Assembly: GCA_964023205.1 (NCBI GenBank)
Contig: OZ026833.1
Coordinates: 32,700,830 to 32,764,829, forward strand
DNA: 64,000 bases
Direction: 5' to 3'
Source of the DNA: Lutraria lutraria
Lineage: Eukaryota > Mollusca > Bivalvia > Venerida > Mactridae
The notes beneath the pieces were generated by a model. That model worked only from the letters and a program-made list of their open reading frames with translations, ran no database searches and had not been told where the DNA came from. Within the stretch, counting starts at the first letter, position 1, and each line of letters starts with the position of its first letter. The position numbers and the translations under genes are program-made. This document shows, piece by piece, positions 52,401-62,500 of this stretch.

Positions 52401-55400
52401 GTTTTTAAACTCACTTCTCAACTATTCAATTGGCAATCCTGCGTTTAACCGATTATTTTATAATTTATTATCGACTCCATTATTTTAAGTTCCTACCTAG
52501 TTAAGCATGATAATGTTGACCCAGATGTCCACAGTTTTACGTGACAATATTGCTGTAAGCATTGTATTCGTACTCAGTATATTAACCGAGTTATTCTTGA
52601 TGATACGTTGGCAGGTCCTTGCTGACAACAGGGTGAGAAAAACAAGTCGAGAACAACGGTAAGTTTTCAGTGCGCAGTTATTTGACTATCTAAAAATACA
52701 ATCGAAACAGGCGTATAACCGGTAAATTATCTAAGTTGATTATTTCCGAGTGTAGATTTTTGTCCTCTAATTCATTTTATAAACATTTGTTTTCAGATCC
52801 CGACTACCCATGCTTTCTGTGTTCTGCCAAGCAAGAGTGTAGGTTGTCAGAATGCATTTCATCCGACAGCCACTGCCCTTCACTAAAGGATGCCTATTTC
52901 TGCGAGGACCTTGACCCATGTCGTGAAAACCCGTGCGAGAACGGTGGTACATGCTTAGCGACGGACATAGATTATAAATGCACGTGTCCTGGTGGATTTA
53001 CCGGATTACATTGTCAAACTAAAGTATGGTGTTATGGTGTGACATGTGAAAATGGCGGGAACTGTGAGGAAAGCACATTGGGAAAATGTGTATGCCCTTC
53101 GAACGTCTGGGGAGACACGTGTCAGTTTGAAAATGGTAAACATGCTTTGTTAGACACTAGTACGAAACAGCCTAGAGCATAACACGTTTATATATAGTGA
53201 ACTCGGATACAGTGGAAAGTGAATTAATTATAACCCCAGACACCTTCCCGATCGAGTGGTTAATGTCGCTGACTTCATAGTAACCTCTCACTGATAGAGG
53301 GCCGCGTGTTCTAGTCCAGCTACCGACCATATCTCTTTATGTCAGACAGTAGGCAGTTGCTTACGGAGGGTGGGAGTCTAGTGCTGGTGAAGTGAACTGT
53401 CCGCCTCATATGACTCTAACTGTTGCAAAGGGCGTAAAACATACAGCAAACTGACAAATATAATCCCAACACAGTTTATTAGAATAGATTAGATTCAGAC
53501 ATGCAATAATCATGTATACATGCTAAATTTAATGTGTATCATTGTGTTTGGGGGACAACATTTTATTATATTTTATGGTATATTTGAGGGTATCAAAGAA
53601 AGCCTCCAAGAAAGGTTTATTCGATGTCTGCGTCATTTATAGCTTTATTAACTCTTGCCTGGCTATATGTTAGTAGTATATAAATGTATTTGAAACAAAC
53701 GTTTACTGTAGAAAACAAACTTTAACATTGTGATGTTGTATTTTACAGACGGTACTTACTGCTCTCACGGCATCGACAAATACTCACAAAGTAGAATTAC
53801 TTGGGCAAGCACAAAGATGAGACATTCAGACACTCAACCATGCCCGTATGCTAACGGTAATTATTCATGCATTACTTGTACTGTACACACTATTACAATA
53901 ATTTTATCAATAGTATGAAATGATCCGAAGAAAATCACTTTCCATGTAAGTTTTTTTCCCAATCTACACTCTAACAAAACCTGTTCGCTTTTCCCTTGCG
54001 CTGCTTCCTTCGCCGATAGTATGTTTCGTTTCCGTATTTTCGTACGACCCCTATCTTTCTCTTTATCTTCCTGCTCATCTTGTGTTGTTTGTCCTTGTTT
54101 TGTAGTTCAAACTCATTGTAACTATAGCCCCTCTATGGCTGGAGTTTAAGTGCATCGTTGATATAATCCTGCACATCAACACCCTATAGAAGGTAATCGA
54201 GTCTCCCTAATAGCTTAAGGTTGTGCCTTAATTTGGTAATGCGTTCACCGTTGCACTATAAGTCATATTTCAAGAACAATTTTCCTAACAAACGCCTAGC
54301 CGCGTACTTCAAACCACGAAACGTTTATAACAATCACAAAAATTGTCTGACGCACAATTTGGTTACACTTTCGACTGATTCGATCTTGATTATTTATGAC
54401 TGTAGACTTTGGAAAGTGTCTTCTGGACTTATTTGACTATCTATATTTCAAAAGCAATCCGTACGCAAATGATAGCTAGTTTTTACAGGACAAGTTTTCT
54501 ACGCCCGTGTACATAGGTGTTGCATTGATACTTCTATGTACGTGTTCTTTCATTGTTTCTTCAAGGCCAGCAAATTCTATTTACTCATTGACAAGTAAAT
54601 AATTGATCAAGTTAAGAGAGATTACTAGCTGTTTCAGAACTATTTCGGTTTTCTCTATAATATAGGATGACAGGGTGTAAAAAGCTACCACCTACTTATG
54701 GTTAGTTATATTCGACTTTATTCCCTCAGATTTCTTCATCTCTTCACTTTTTTCAAAACGTATTATACATGTAATTCTAAAACGACAATATGTGAATGAT
54801 ATAAACGCACACATACATCTGGTTGGGCGAAGTGTTATATCAGAAATGACACAAAATAGTACAGCTCTAATTAAAACAAAATTACATAAATTGACTTTTA
54901 GAGCATCATTTTCACTGAGAGGCTCCAATTTTGTATTTTCTTAATAATAGTTAAGATTCAAGGCAGATTTTAACACTTATCTGGTCTTTTTTAATACATA
55001 CACGTATGGACAGCTTTCTTTATATTCAAACTCCTTAACAATTTAAGTATGTGCCAATTGTCTCTCCCTTGTCAGTGGTCCAGTTTCAAGTGATTGTAAT
55101 ACCGTTAGTGAAAATGGGTCTATGTTTTAAAGATAGTAACAAGCAAAGATACCGAAAAAGAATTGTATGTTAATAGGTGGAAGTTCCATTTATTTTATTC
55201 ATACGGTCATCACTCCTACGAATATGGCATTTAATTGATAATGTTAGCCTATTACAGAATACTCTATTCACTTCCATGACATTTGGATGACTAGTCTGAA
55301 ACAAAATAGCCTAACAAATTTATGTAGGTTATTAATTATTTAGAATGGACGTATGTGACGCAAGTTGATTCATATATCATTGTCAATGATTTCTCTGGAG

Positions 55401-56182
55401 AAAATACCATGCTTTCGTCCACTTTTATTGTGATGTTGTGTGGTATAATCATGGAATGCCCTTGCCGTTGGCTAAACAATGGATGAATAAGTAAAAGATG
55501 CATTAATTGTTTTCACCGCTAGCATCCGTAGAGTCTACTTACTATACGTTGTTTAATCCATCGTCGGCTTTTATATTAATTATATAATCAAAAGTTAATT
55601 TAAAACTTGCACGATTGGAGGGATCTTATTAACGATTTAAGTGAAGTTACATTGAACAACTGTAAAGATCTTCTGATAAATTTTCTCATCGTGAAGATGA
55701 GTTAAACTGTGTCATGTTAGGTCAGTAAATTGTTGTCTGAGATCAACTATGCTTACCACAAACCAGTTATATAATCAATATGTTGCTGACCGATATGGAA
55801 TACTAGAACATGCATAACAAGACAGTTGATATTTTCTTTTCTGTGATTGTATTGCTTTATATTTGTACTTCCAGGAACAGCAATCCGTCAGTGCCTTGAA
55901 ATTAACGGTAAGGCACAATGGGCACAACCTGATTTAAGTTTATGTGTAAGTCCACATTTTTATGCTCTCTCTTTGGATGCTGATAAACTTGCGGAAGCCG
56001 AGGAAGTCACAGCTGATGCTTTAAATAATATTACTGCTGGTATTGGAGAAGCGGTTACAAATAAAGATCGCAAACGACTCTATGCGGGAGATCTGACTAG
56101 TGCTAGCGTCACTGTCAACAAACTGGCAACATTAGTAAAAAAGGCCAACCCAGACATCTCAAAGCTTGGCAGTATAACAGAG
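49354..56182 (+). CDS. Adhesion-GPCR-type receptor, N-terminal six coding exons (CUB-EGF-EGF-HRM-GAIN start); 3' part missing
   Basis: Join(49354..49429, 50980..51233, 52047..52209, 52797..53135, 53749..53856, 55875..56182) gives 416 in-frame codons with intron phases 1,0,1,1,1,0, each with GT and AG. Residues 1-25 are a signal peptide. About 36-164 form a CUB domain: C36, C55, C103, C122, a W-T-I block, VRIQLTF and a final FAIQY. Residues 170-200 are a Cys-rich linker. EGF 1 is C206-C237 and EGF 2 is C243-C273. C282-C337 is an HRM domain with ITW, CP, C and GKAQW-PDLS-C. From ~345 the start of a GAIN domain is visible (KDRKRLYAGDL). CUB/EGF/HRM/GAIN arrays are typical of adhesion GPCRs on the cell surface. 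GPS and 7TM exons were not found before 64000, so a GAIN protein without 7TM cannot be excluded. Confidence 0.85.
49750..49885. mobile_element. Remnant of the pogo/Tigger-like MITE in receptor intron 1
   Basis: Shares ttagagaggtt, gaagggaaattgttgctt-ggagagg and the right end gagaggctgtactata with the 58.3 kb copy. The left terminus is degraded. Confidence 0.55.
50980..51233 (+). CDS. Receptor exon 2: N-terminal two thirds of the CUB domain
   Basis: Acceptor gtattgcag, donor AAG|gtaaat, phase 1 in and phase 0 out, 85 codons in the joined frame. It holds C36, C55 and C103 plus the CUB strand pattern CFYDS-NWTI-FPDNI-VRIQLTFINF. N-glycosylation sequons NWT, NIT and NFT are present. Other-frame open stretches here break this pattern and are shadows. 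Confidence 0.8.
51234..52046 (+). other. Receptor intron 2
   Basis: AT-rich with no further exon seen. It holds a perfect short hairpin at 51572-51600 (aacttcggt arms). Confidence 0.5.
52047..52209 (+). CDS. Receptor exon 3: C-terminal third of the CUB domain
   Basis: Acceptor tatttttag, donor AAT T|gtgagt, phase 0 in and phase 1 out. It contributes ISGILGAPPTMC with the fourth CUB cysteine and ends FAIQYN, the usual CUB closing strand. It carries one sequon, NSS. Confidence 0.78.
52797..53135 (+). CDS. Receptor exon 4: Cys-rich linker and two EGF repeats
   Basis: Acceptor tgttttcag, donor AAT G|gtaaac, phase 1 on both sides. Residues 170-200 contain C170, C173, C179, C184, C191 and C200, which I do not assign to a family. 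EGF 1 (from DLDPC) has the six-cysteine EGF pattern with ENGGTC and a CTCPGGFTGLHC ending. EGF 2 has C-x4-C-ENGGNC and CVCPSNVWGDTC. Phase 1-1 makes the exon a shufflable cassette. Confidence 0.85.
53136..53748 (+). other. Receptor intron 4, containing a SINE
   Basis: Lies between the EGF and HRM exons and carries the class-II-tRNA-headed SINE copy at 53244-53460 in the sense orientation. Introns 1 (49430-50979), 3 (52210-52796) and 5 (53857-55874) are AT-rich; intron 1 also holds a pogo-like remnant at 49750-49885. Confidence 0.6.
53244..53460 (+). mobile_element. SINE copy A, class II tRNA-like head
   Basis: A tRNA-like head (cgagtggttaatgtcgctga, long variable region, gtgttctagtcc) is followed by a body shared with 61493-61690. 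Shared blocks are ctaccga-cat-tctcttta, gcttacgga, gggag-t-tagtgctgg and gggcgtaaaac. The shared body proves a dispersed element rather than a tRNA gene. Confidence 0.75.
53749..53856 (+). CDS. Receptor exon 5: first half of the HRM domain
   Basis: Acceptor tattttacag, donor AAC G|gtaatt, phase 1-1. It encodes C282, ITWAST and C309-P, the first half of the hormone-receptor motif. The usual W-P is W-A here. Confidence 0.75.
55875..56182 (+). CDS. Receptor exon 6: end of HRM and start of GAIN domain
   Basis: Acceptor tacttccag, donor GAG|gtaaca, phase 1 in and phase 0 out. RQCLEINGKAQWAQPDLSLC completes the HRM (C320, W329, C337). A helical stretch follows with EAEEVTADALNNI and KDRKRLYAGDL, typical of GAIN subdomain A in adhesion GPCRs. 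It is the last exon I can recognise. Confidence 0.82.
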
Positions 56183-57175
56183 GTAACATATTCCATTAAT
56201 TGTATGCTCTTTCTAGTTGTGCTACAATTCAATTAATATTCCCTGTGATTTCAATTTCGTGCGACCACAGTCGTAATAGGCCATCTTAAGCTTCCGAAAT
56301 ATTTCTATTTTTATACGTTCCTTGTAGCTATGAACAAGGCTCACAACATTCCAAAGTCTATGTAAATCATTTATAAATGAAAATTTAAAAATCCATTTAA
56401 ACTATCATGTTCGGCAAATTTGTTAAATTTAAGATCAAAGATAGTTATGCTTGTCAGCGTGATTCAGATTAGAAATGCTTGTGTCGCACGTACAATGTGT
56501 ATATGTTACTATATCGATTCAGCTAGTACTATGAGCATTAACATATATGACGACGACGATAACTTTCACTAGTGTTGGTGACATTCATATGATGATGTTG
56601 TTATTTCTATTTACTGATTGAACTTAAAGGTCAGTAACTCACGTAACTACATGCTTCATCTGTCAATTCAGAGTTCGCGCAAAAACACATTTGCAAGAGA
56701 TTATCTTATATCGATTTGGGCCACGGCCGTCCTCCGGTGGTAAGAACTCGATATGTGTAACCCAGCGATCCGGTCGCGACAGGTAAAACTTTGACAACAA
56801 TGTTAATTTTCCTCTGCATGTGGAGACGTTGCCGGTTAAAAAGATGTTGGAACACGGCGTTAAACGCTTAATTTAGTTGTACCTGTAAGTTAGAACCATT
56901 GACAAAATCCTGACTTCAGAAGTACTAGTACGGTGTATTCATATTTTTTGAATTGTGAGTAAGAAGAGAAAAGGTCAAAAGTGACTGAATGTTAAGTGGG
57001 AGTATCTGGTTTTTGCTCAACCGACCCATATCTGTTCGCCCAATCCTAATAATTTTCATCGATCTAAGTCAATGACTTTCTTGTCGATATGTTTACGTTC
57101 ATGTTTTCCATATGTATACCTACGAGCTAAAGCAAGGTAAAAAAGTTCCGTCGATCTACTAATCCTTATTTTGGA

Positions 57176-57350
57176 AAATGAATGATGGTTCAGCTTTCCT
57201 TTGTCGCCGCTCGCTCGGTGCGCATGAACGTTTATGGGGACCTAAGTAATCTGCAATGTAATTGTTAAACTAGTTACCATTTCATGTTGCTGTGCAAGAC
57301 TATGTACGATCAGTTTCCAAGAGTGTTTTAAGTGCTCTGATTTTCGATAT
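57176..57350 (+). repeat. Dispersed repeat D, copy at 57.2 kb
   Basis: Landmarks ggttcagctttc, cgctcgctcggtgcgcatg, gggacctaagta and ctagttaccatttcatgttgc are in order. The 3' part extends further in common with the 63.2 kb copy (agtttcca-gag). Confidence 0.65.
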
Positions 57351-58295
57351 TATCAGAAACCAAACATTGTTAGGGTACTATGGTGAAGCTATAACGAAGT
57401 TTAGAGCAATTAACATAAAACAATGACACTACATGAAACATCGAGAGTTTAAACACTGATATGATCCAGCGATAGATAACTAAATCTAAACAATATTGCA
57501 TTATACTTACACCAGATAATTCTCTATTGTTTATAGTTTATACAATTAGACGCACGTGGTTTGATCAATTCTGAGCGTTCTATTATTATTTTATTAATGT
57601 GATTTTAAACGAATTCACCGATCTTCGTGGCAGTAATGCATGCATCCTGCGAAGAATCGTGAATAATTCCAATTAATTTCGGGAAGGGAAGATAGTATTA
57701 GATATTCAGATATGAGTAATATTACAGAATTGTTTCATCTATCTTTTACCTATCTATCGCTGATTGATTGCAATAACAAGCTTGAATTAGGGCCAGGAAT
57801 CATAATTGATGTAAAGCGTATGATGATTGTCCGCCCACGTGATTCCCTTGCGCTTTTTTATAGCTACTTAATTATTTATACACATACCGGCCTTTTCAAT
57901 GGATACTCATTACCCTGAATCGTTACTGGATCCTACAAAATAATAATCAGGAAAGTGGTAAGAATCGTATCCGGGGAATTATAATTTCTCATGATATTAT
58001 GCAAATGAACGAACAACAGTTAAATCGCTATACGTCGACCGAGTTTGAAAAAAAGAGCTTATCTTAGTATTGAGGCGGGTTTATCACGAAGTTGAAATAT
58101 AGACTTATGTATCTGTTTTAACGACCCATTCGTGGGCTATGATCATGGCAGGCCCGCCCCAGAGAGAGAGAGAGAGGGGGGGGGGTAAAATGCAGGAATA
58201 CAGGGCCTTTATATCCTTACTATTTTCGAGTCTTTTTTTTCTCGGTTCTGTTTCTTGCCCGGTATTAATAAATGTAGAGGGAAACCCTTTCGTAA

Positions 58296-58443
58296 TACAG
58301 TACAACCTCCCCAAAGCAGCAGCCATCGGGTGTAACCCTAGAGAGGTTAAGTTAATAGCTCAATCGTTCAGTGGGGAACATAATGCGGTTGTTGAAGGGA
58401 GGTTGTTGCTCAAGAGAGGACCACTTTGGGGAGATTGCACTAT
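58296..58443. mobile_element. Intact 148-bp pogo/Tigger-like MITE
   Basis: Its ends are TACAGTACAACCTCC and gggagattgcactat. Internal text (gttgttgaaggga, gaggttgttgctc) matches the parts flanking the SINE at 5.2-5.9 kb and the fragment at 49750-49885. A 118-codon open frame from 58139 runs through it and is not a gene. Confidence 0.65.
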
Positions 58444-59011
58444 TTATGGTTATTTTAACGAGTTCATCTCAATGTTGAAGTTGTCATTATGTTAAGGCTG
58501 ATGGTATATTATCATTTCTGAATCTAACTTCTGTCAGATAACCAGTGAAGTACAAGTTATCATGATTAATATATTCCATTCTGCCGGTTGTTAAATAATT
58601 TTGCGGTAGAAGCATCTCACTTAAGATGAATTCAATGTTGGCAACAGCGAATTTCTAGATGTTCTTGTTATTGCCCGGATGATCGGTATCTCTCGTTGAA
58701 CCCCGTTAGGCGACCTCAACAATGTCAAGAATGGTTACTTATAATGACCAAAAGTTTAAAGTCCGGACATCAATATTGTATCCACCGGTCAACTTATCAT
58801 CGCCTGATTATTATATTGTTTTATCTTCATTTTTTTCATAAATTATATTCTTATATTACCGTGTTTGTCTTGTATTGCTATACATGTCCTTGACAAGAAA
58901 CTATGAATTACTTGTATGACGTCATTGGCGATGATTCCGCCTAACGTTTTGCACGATCGCGAAATATAAGCTTGCGAAAAAATTAGGAAATGAAATTAAA
59001 AGCATCGCTTA

Positions 59012-59197
59012 TTATGGAACGCCATGGCAGTCTTTTATTATGTCAATGGAACATGCCAACTTCTCTAGACATCATGTTATAATGTTAAACCGAAATGTTA
59101 ATTGTCTAAATACTATTTGAATAATTATGTCTATACGTAATGTTAGATTGTCAATATACCATTTGAATATGTCTATAATTATGTAATGTTAAATCAT
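59012..59197 (+). repeat. Left arm of an inverted minisatellite-bearing element
   Basis: Reads tatggaacgccatggc, caatggaacatgccaacttc, tctagacatcatgtt, then diverged 42-bp units. It is the reverse complement of material at 61857-62500. The 59202-59982 foldback element begins directly after it. Confidence 0.8.
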
Positions 59198-59201
59198 TCC
59201 T

Positions 59202-59982
59202 GTGACGTCATCCTTTTGTTCTCACTGTCCAATAAGTATTAGTTATCGTTCATATTTTGAATTTTATGGGATATATCACAAGCGCAGTGATATGTCGCAT
59301 AAAATTCAAAATATGAACGATAACTGATTTACAGTTAGTCCAAATTTCTGTCACGTACGCATGTTTTGTCTCGACAAAAACTGTCAATCATCACTACAGA
59401 TTTAATTTGACGCCGCCCACAAAGTACCTCAGTTTAGAGAAAGCAGGGGCATTTCTGTGTGCTTTTTGTGCAAGAATCTAAGTAGTTTGGCAAGAAACAG
59501 AACGGTCGAAAACTGTAAATAACGGTGCATAGGCCTAATGGTCCAAATTGAAAGAATGGTCAAGCAGTACGAAACATTGAAATCATGCATTTCTGGGTAT
59601 TGATAGTTTATATAATAACAATAAGACATTACCAGTTCCTCAAGAATAAAACAACCATAGATCTATAATTCGTCGTAAGCTAAGTAATATCCATTGTTAC
59701 AGGTAAATGTTGGCTCTTATTAACGCATATAAAGCACACTGAATGCCCCCGCTTTCTTTTTAATTTCCCTCTGAACTGAGGTACTTTGTGGGCGGCGTCA
59801 AATTACATCTATAGTGATGATTGACAGTTTTCGTCGAGACAAAACATGCATACGTGACAGAAATTAGGACAAACTGTAAATCAGTTATCGTTCATATTTT
59901 GAATTTTATGCGTGTGATATATCCCATAAAATTCAAAATATGAACGATAACTAATACTTATTGCGCAGTTTGGGATGACGTA
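59202..59982. mobile_element. Large foldback element with ~260-bp terminal inverted repeats
   Basis: The left arm (59202-59466) and right arm (59730-59982) are inverted copies. Examples are tgacgtcatcc/ggatgacgt, aataagtattagttatcg/cgataactaatacttatt, ttgacgccgcccacaaagtacctcag and its complement, and gaaagcaggggcat/atgcccccgctttc. Each arm holds a further 25-bp perfect palindrome around ttatcgttcatattttgaat. The ~263-bp centre has no recognised gene. Confidence 0.9.
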
Positions 59983-60389
59983 ATAAAAACTGATGCAATT
60001 TGCACCGCCCCGATCAGCGTTTGGTCACGTAGCACACAAACTCGACTTATGTCCTCCATATCAGGCTCTCGGCACATTTTATGCGATATATTTTTCAAAT
60101 GAAATGCGGACATTTCATTGGACAAGAAATTAGGACAAAAATGCAGAGTTGTCCATTATTTTTGCAATATTGGAGAGTAGTCGGCATATTGGACTACAAC
60201 TCTAATTTGGACCCTACAAACGTCGCATTATCGAATGCTTTAATGGTCTGAAAATAAATACATCTTACGAGTCTTATCAAGGGCCTGTATATATGTATAG
60301 AAGTATATGGTCTTTTTAAAGATTTTACTGAAAAAGTAGCAGTACTGTATCATAGTACTGCTACATATAAGCATACTGTACTATAAACT

Positions 60390-60437
60390 GCCCGATTAGC
60401 TCAGACGAAGGTCGCGGATTCGAGCCCCGCATCGGGT
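60390..60437 (+). tRNA. tRNA pseudogene lacking the anticodon arm
   Basis: Acceptor strands GCCCGAT and ATCGGGT pair across seven positions (one G-T). The D-arm 5' side (tagctcag) and a good T arm (gcggattcgagccccgc) are present. About 25 nt, including the whole anticodon arm, are missing, so it cannot be a working tRNA. Confidence 0.7.
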
Positions 60438-60630
60438 ACATTAGTTTCCTCTTCATATTACCTTTGGTGCCATGAATGTGAGACCAACCTTGGAATACTA
60501 CACGTAGGGTGAAACAAATAATGGGTTAGTCAAAAAACCTCGCGATAAATTAATTTGAATAACACAGTAGGATGAATGTAGCAGTGCTGTACATTGTACT
60601 TGTATTTATAAATTTGCTGTAATATTAATA

Positions 60631-60703
60631 ACCCGAAATGCTCAGTTGGTAGAGCTTTCTGACTTACAAGCTGGTGATTGCTGGTTTAGCGCCGCACCGG
60701 TTG
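60631..60703 (+). tRNA. Degenerate tRNA-like sequence (TAC anticodon loop)
   Basis: atgctcagttggtagagctttctga is a good D arm/box A. The anticodon loop cttacaa carries TAC (Val type). Box B (ggtttagcgcc) is mutated and the acceptor ends pair poorly. The ~65 bp upstream resemble those upstream of the 60390 pseudogene. Confidence 0.55.
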
Positions 60704-61000
60704 CATTATATTACTCCTAGTACAGCAAACATATATATGAAGAATCAATTGATCAAATTTCATAATACTCATTATGAACAAATATTTAATACGATTTTAA
60801 CAAATCAAATCAAACAAAAGTATTACTTTAACACCGAAATCTTACATAATCATTGTTTTCCTATTCTCATCTTCCGCATTGTTCAACGCAGTTTTACAAA
60901 CCCATTGTTAACAAACGAATACATAGGAATGACACGGCTACGCGCCTCAAACAATCTATATGCAATCTTAAATTGTTTAAAAAACTTTTTGTTATTTCAA

Positions 61001-61095
61001 TAGCACATGCGAACTTCTCTAGGAATCATGTTAGTATGTTAACCGCAATTGTGAATTGTCAAAATGTGATTTGAATATGTCTATGTGCTATGTGA
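61001..61095 (+). repeat. Partial middle copy of the same element
   Basis: cacatgcgaacttctctagg-atcatgtta, then gaattgtcaaaatgtgatttgaatatgtctat, in the same orientation as the 59.0 kb arm. Confidence 0.65.
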
Positions 61096-61492
61096 TATTA
61101 TTCAAACTTTGTTTCATTTAGAATATGTGAACTTCTACAGCCATTAACAAAAAGAAACGCCAGTCTTGTAAACGTGTATAAAATGTCTTTGAACGAAATG
61201 CGATACATAGGACTAACTGCTCGAAACGATATTATGAAATTAAGGACAGCTTGTATTCCGTATCGAAGAATCGATTTTCTCCTACTTGAGGTTGAAAACA
61301 ATTTATGTCGAGAGACCTGCGCGTGATAAAATTCCTTCCAGGTCTTTACCACTACCCTACCTGGCATGTTCTGTTCTGTTTATCTTTAATTAAAGGCCAG
61401 CCTCCTGTCTTTGGAGTATAAACGTTTTGATATGAGTAGCAGTCTATCACAAAAACTACTAATGTCATACACTAATGGTTCCAAAGTAATCT

Positions 61493-61690
61493 TACCCGCA
61501 TCCGTGGTTCGCTGACTTCAAATCACTGTTAATTATCACTAACAGAGGGTCGTGGGTTCGAGCCCAGCTACCGATCATGTCTCTTTATTTGAGAAATAGG
61601 CTACTGCTTACGGAGGATGGGAGTTTAGTGCTGGTTCTTCCCAAGAACGATGTTATAAGGGGCGTAAAACACGATATAAAATAACAAATC
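61493..61690 (+). mobile_element. SINE copy B, class II tRNA-like head
   Basis: Second copy of the 53244-53460 family. Its box B is better preserved (gtgggttcgagccc), the anticodon-loop region reads cttcaaat, and the 5' end is shorter. The ends aaggggcgtaaaac and gtaaaacatac correspond. A Leu-like origin is possible but not certain. Confidence 0.75.
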
Positions 61691-61856
61691 TAAAGTAATT
61701 TAATTAAAAAATATAATACTAGTAGATATACAATGTATACAGTGATTATTGACACTAAATTGCGGTAAATTGCGAATTAATTTCAAATGGAATTAAATGA
61801 TCGATGGTTTGCTCACACGTGCGGCAAAAATGACGTCAATTAAATATCGGATGACG

Positions 61857-62500
61857 TAAGTTCACATGTTCCATTGACATAATAACACCTTATTCTAACA
61901 CTCGAACATGGCATATGGACTATTTCAAATGATATTCTGACAACTTAACATGATGTCTAGAGAAGTTCACATGTTCTATTGACATCATAAAACGTCGACA
62001 GTACATATAGACATCATATAATTATTCAAATGGTATTTAGCTAATTCAATACTACAGTTTAACAATATAACATGATGCCTTGAGAGTTTCACATGACGTT
62101 CTTTTAACAATTTAGCATGGCATTTAGACATATTCAAATGGTGTATTGACAATTTAACATCACATACAGACATATTCAAATGATATATCAACACTTTAGC
62201 ATTACATATAGACATATCCAAATGGCATATGGACAACATTGCATATAGACATGTTCAAATGGTATTTAGACAATTTAACATTACATATAGACATATTCAA
62301 ATGGTATATTGACAATTTAACGTTACATATAGACATATTCATATGGTAAATTGACAATTTAACATTATATATAGACAAATTCACATAATATTTAACACTT
62401 CGGTTTAACAATAAAACATGATGTCTAGAGAAGTTGGCATGTTCCATTGACAAGTCAACATGGCATGCGTTAGCATAAGACAGCTATGGCGTTCCACATC
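61857..62500 (-). repeat. Right arm with 42-bp minisatellite (reverse orientation)
   Basis: Tandem units of about 42 bp (caaatggtatattgacaatt + taacattacatatagacatatt) run from ~62100 to ~62390. They are bounded by gtctagagaagttggcatgttcc at 62421-62450. A second boundary block at 61930-61985 (gtctagagaagttcacatgttc) indicates at least two nested units. Minus-strand open frames of 83-84 codons follow the repeat and are not genes. Confidence 0.85.

Larger units (their letters stand above)
56183..59011. other. Receptor intron 6 or 3' flank
   Basis: No GPS, 7TM or further GAIN exon was recognised. It contains repeat D at 57.2 kb and the MITE at 58.3 kb. The receptor's next exon would lie beyond these repeats, possibly beyond 64000. 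Confidence 0.45.

Noticed and set aside
58139..58495. 118-codon frame as a receptor exon
   Set aside because: Its 3' half is the 148-bp MITE and its 5' part is GA/G simple sequence; no GAIN or GPS residues.
60631..60703. Functional tRNA-Val gene
   Set aside because: Box B is mutated and the acceptor stem is poor.
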